This document shows positions 61,772 through 64,000 of a stretch of DNA of 64,000 nt, piece by piece. The stretch is from an uncultured Flavobacteriales bacterium (lineage in GTDB: Bacteria > Bacteroidota > Bacteroidia > Flavobacteriales_D > Sanyastnellaceae): the NCBI GenBank assembly GCA_938074325.1, contig CALJFZ010000015.1:97087-161086 (forward strand), given 5' to 3'. The translations under genes were made by a program, and so were the position numbers. Each line of letters begins with the position of its first letter. Position 1 is the first letter of the stretch. Under the pieces are notes generated by a model that ran no database searches, was not told where the DNA came from, and was given only the letters and a program-made list of their open reading frames with translations.

Positions 61772-64000
61772 ATGCGAAAGCTGTTATGCCTTCTCGCCGC
61801 TACCTGCGCGGCCCTCACTGCTAGCTCACAAACCCCGGTAGAAACCCCGGCACCAACGGTACCCACCGGGTACGAACTGGTCGTTGAGCCATATGTTGAA
61901 CACAGTGGCATGGTAGGCGGCGTCGATCTGACGGACCACATTACTTACCGGATTTACCTCGAAATGCAAAATGAGTCAGATTTTCTGTCGTGCATTTCAG
62001 GGGAGGCGGATAATCCCATGATGATCAATTCCACGTCGACTCCAGCGTGGTACAATGATGAGGCATTGGGTGAAGAGGTTGGTGCTTGGGTGAACCCAAC
62101 GGTGCTGCCGTTTTTTCCAGAATTGAACTTTGATAGCTGGTTGACCATCGGAGGAGCAACAGCAGACGACGAGGTGGAAGTCAACGTTGCAGCCGGTGAA
62201 ATCAATTTGTTGGAAGAATTCGCTTCAGGTGAAAATGTATTGATTGATGACGTGACCGGTACGGCACTCTTTACGCTGTTTCCATGCGATCCTTCTGATT
62301 TGGCTGCTTGTGATTTTTCGCATGCGGCCTTTGCCGGTGAGGACCTACGTGTTTTGGTTGGACAGATTACCACCGCGGGTGCGTTGACCGGGCAGATGCA
62401 GGTACAAGTTTTTGTAGAAGGAGATGCTAGCCAAGAATTCCGCGGAATCATTCCTTTCACTCCATATGCTCCGGAGTTGCTCGTGGACGGATGCACCGAT
62501 CCCGCGGCTTGTAATTATGACAGCAGTGCGGACACGGATGATGGCTCGTGCGATTACTGTGGCGAGGCCTGCGCTGGTGGAGGAGATTACACCATGACGG
62601 TGGAGGTGTATGCAGAGGATGTAGTGCCTGGGCAAACCACGTATCGATTCTACCAAAACATGGCGAACCCCGATGACTTCCTCAGCTCAGTCTATGGAAA
62701 CGAGGACGCCCCGTTTGCCTTTGAAACAACGACAGGCTTCTTTAATAGCCAGTTCGGTGGTTCAGTGGCGAGTGCGATCAACCCAGCTTTCCTCACTTTC
62801 TTCCCGGATTTGGGGGCAGACAGCTGGGTGACAATTGGCATTGAGAGCCAAAACGTAGGCAGCGAGGTCGCAATCAGCACGGTGGAGAGCAGTGACCAGC
62901 CCTGGGTGGGTGCGTTCGCCGCTGGTCAGGCGCTATCTGGTCAAAACGTATACATGGACGATGCCACGGGCGGTGCTTGGTACGTATTAAACAACACGCC
63001 CAACGGCATTCCAGACGCGGACGGCCGAGTGCTGTTTATGCAGGTGACCACAGATGGCGAGGTGAGCGGTACAATCAATGTTCAAATTTTTGAGAACGGT
63101 GTTGGATCGGCTTCTCTTTATAATACGTACCAATTTGTCGGAACGGGAGAATTTGGTTCTGCCGGAATTGCAAACGCATGCGGTTGTACCGATCCAGCAG
63201 CAGATAATTATGACGAGACAGCTGAGTACGATGACGGAAGTTGCGAATTCTCCGTTCCTGGCTGTACCGATGCAATTGCGTGTAACTACGATCCTGCAGC
63301 TGGCTTGGATGATGGCAGTTGTGAATACCCAGAGGCAGGATACGATTGCCAAGGGGCATGTTTGAATGATGCCGACGGAGACGGTGTTTGTGATGAGTTT
63401 GAAATAGGAGGCTGTACCGATGCAGGTGCGTGCAATTACAATGCGGATGCAACCGATGATGACGCCAGTTGCGAATACACGACATGTGCCGGATGTACAG
63501 ATGAGATGGCCTGTAACTACAATGCCGCAGCCTCGCTGGACGACGGCACATGTGTTTTTGCAGACACTGGTTACGACTGCAACGGCGATTGCTTGATGGA
63601 CACGGACAGCGACGGCATTTGCGACGAATTTGAAATTGCCGGTTGCACCGCATCGAACGCTTGTAACTACGATGGCACGGCCACAGACGATGATGGTAGT
63701 TGCGATTACTGCAGTTGCGCTACTGCGGGTATGGTTGTGATGAACGACTACACCATGACGGTTGAGGTGTACGCAGAGGATTTGGTTCCTGGCCAAACGA
63801 CTTACCGTTTCTACCAGAACATGGTGAACACGGATGATTTCTTGAGCTCTGTTTACGGCAACGAAGACGCCCACTTTGCGTTTGAGACCACAACAGGCTT
63901 CTACAACAGCCAATTCGGTGGCGCGGTAGCGAGTGCGATCAACCCTGCCTTCCTCACGTTCTTCCCTGATTTGGGAGCGGACAGCTGGGTGACGATTGGC
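61772..64000 (+). CDS. Large secreted Cys-repeat protein with duplicated domains, cut by right edge
   Basis: The frame opens at ATG 61772 with signal peptide RKLLCLLAATCAALTASS and stays open for 743 residues to the window end. It alternates a roughly 200-residue beta domain of unknown type (copy A about 33-238, copy B 272-468, copy C from 659) with Cys repeats of the form GCTDxxACNYxxxAxxDDGSC (at about 240, 471 and then several in a row). Two linkers of the type DCNGDCLMDTDSDGICDEF have DxDxDG loops that could bind calcium. Copies B and C are nearly identical in protein. The same Cys repeat occurs in the protein at 8974-12969. Function unknown; the end, which may hold a sorting domain, is outside the window. 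Confidence 0.8.
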   Translation, partial: MRKLLCLLAATCAALTASSQTPVETPAPTVPTGYELVVEPYVEHSGMVGGVDLTDHITYRIYLEMQNESDFLSCISGEADNPMMINSTSTPAWYNDEALGEEVGAWVNPTVLPFFPELNFDSWLTIGGATADDEVEVNVAAGEINLLEEFASGENVLIDDVTGTALFTLFPCDPSDLAACDFSHAAFAGEDLRVLVGQITTAGALTGQMQVQVFVEGDASQEFRGIIPFTPYAPELLVDGCTDPAACNYDSSADTDDGSCDYCGEACAGGGDYTMTVEVYAEDVVPGQTTYRFYQNMANPDDFLSSVYGNEDAPFAFETTTGFFNSQFGGSVASAINPAFLTFFPDLGADSWVTIGIESQNVGSEVAISTVESSDQPWVGAFAAGQALSGQNVYMDDATGGAWYVLNNTPNGIPDADGRVLFMQVTTDGEVSGTINVQIFENGVGSASLYNTYQFVGTGEFGSAGIANACGCTDPAADNYDETAEYDDGSCEFSVPGCTDAIACNYDPAAGLDDGSCEYPEAGYDCQGACLNDADGDGVCDEFEIGGCTDAGACNYNADATDDDASCEYTTCAGCTDEMACNYNAAASLDDGTCVFADTGYDCNGDCLMDTDSDGICDEFEIAGCTASNACNYDGTATDDDGSCDYCSCATAGMVVMNDYTMTVEVYAEDLVPGQTTYRFYQNMVNTDDFLSSVYGNEDAHFAFETTTGFYNSQFGGAVASAINPAFLTFFPDLGADSWVTIG
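62585..62839 (+). repeat. Direct repeat, first copy (pairs with 63746-64000)
   Basis: This 255-base stretch aligns without gaps to 63746-64000. By hand count about 44 bases differ (near 83% identity) but only 6 of 85 residues, so most differences are synonymous. It encodes the start of domain copy B. Confidence 0.85.
63746..64000 (+). repeat. Direct repeat, second copy (pairs with 62585-62839)
   Basis: Start of domain copy C, 1161 bases after copy B in the same frame. The similarity runs to the window edge and probably continues beyond it. Confidence 0.85.

Noticed and set aside
62987..63913. 308-codon open frame on minus, Val/Ile/Cys/Thr-rich
   Set aside because: Antisense to the right-edge Cys-repeat gene, whose plus frame has a signal peptide, a promoter and recognisable repeats.

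Overview
The window is chromosomal DNA from a member of Bacteroidota, most likely a marine or aquatic Flavobacteriales relative. It carries type IX secretion genes (gldJ, porU, porV and a PorP/SprF homologue) and secreted proteins with type A and type B C-terminal sorting domains. It also has fused lpxC-fabZ, a VTC/DUF4956 pair, DUF4301, and many TAnnTTTG-type promoter -7 elements in place of Shine-Dalgarno-led starts. Base composition looks slightly above 50% GC by eye, high for Flavobacteriales. Genes are packed tightly. No stretch over 300 bases lacks a gene; the longest gap is the roughly 280 bases before the last gene. I saw no prophage, insertion sequence or CRISPR.

Layout. 1-3132: end of an outer-membrane barrel-like protein, efp, and a PP2C phosphatase. 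3125-7086 (minus): O-antigen ligase, Wzz and flippase, an exopolysaccharide/O-antigen export set, divergent from a GT4 glycosyltransferase and rnhB. 8974-12969: a 1331-residue secreted mosaic of lamin-tail, cupredoxin and OB-like domains with Cys-rich repeats. 13072-14691: a lipoprotein and a LuxE-like acyl-activating protein. 14695-25604: tyrS, murF, gldJ and porP/sprF on minus, then porU and porV on plus, forming a type IX secretion block. 25611-27491: ispF, then the DUF4956 and VTC pair. 27687-34066: pdhA, pdhC, recG and a membrane-anchored beta-propeller. 34063-42378: acyl-CoA dehydrogenase, anmK, an amino-acid dehydrogenase, nhaD and an exbB-exbD-tonB-folC operon. 42379-45742: gpmI, a histidine kinase, a methyltransferase and tRNA-Val. 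45817-53832: a type B sorted surface protein, an ABC ATPase, asnS, rpoN, a PAP2-like protein, galE and a small Hpt-like protein. 53879-61493: DUF4301, a type A sorted protein, an ABC ATPase, the lpxA / lpxC-fabZ / lpxD / aroB operon and tRNA-Phe. 61772-64000: start of a second large Cys-repeat secreted protein, cut by the right edge.

How it fits together: much of the window builds and uses the cell envelope. It covers lipid A (lpx), peptidoglycan (murF, anmK), surface polysaccharide (flippase, Wzz, ligase, galE), TonB energising (exbBD-tonB) and type IX secretion with its cargo. The rest is core housekeeping: translation (efp, tyrS, asnS, tRNAs), recombination (recG, rnhB), and central metabolism (pdhA/pdhC, gpmI, folC, ispF, aroB).

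I found no clearly new multi-gene system. The most notable signals are: canonical -7 elements only 4-6 bases before several start codons, suggesting leaderless transcripts; the two Cys-repeat mosaics, one with an intact type 1 copper site and a dockerin-like tail; an ungapped 255-base internal duplication at the right edge; an acidic helical insertion in GldJ; and a small protein that resembles an Hpt domain without its histidine.
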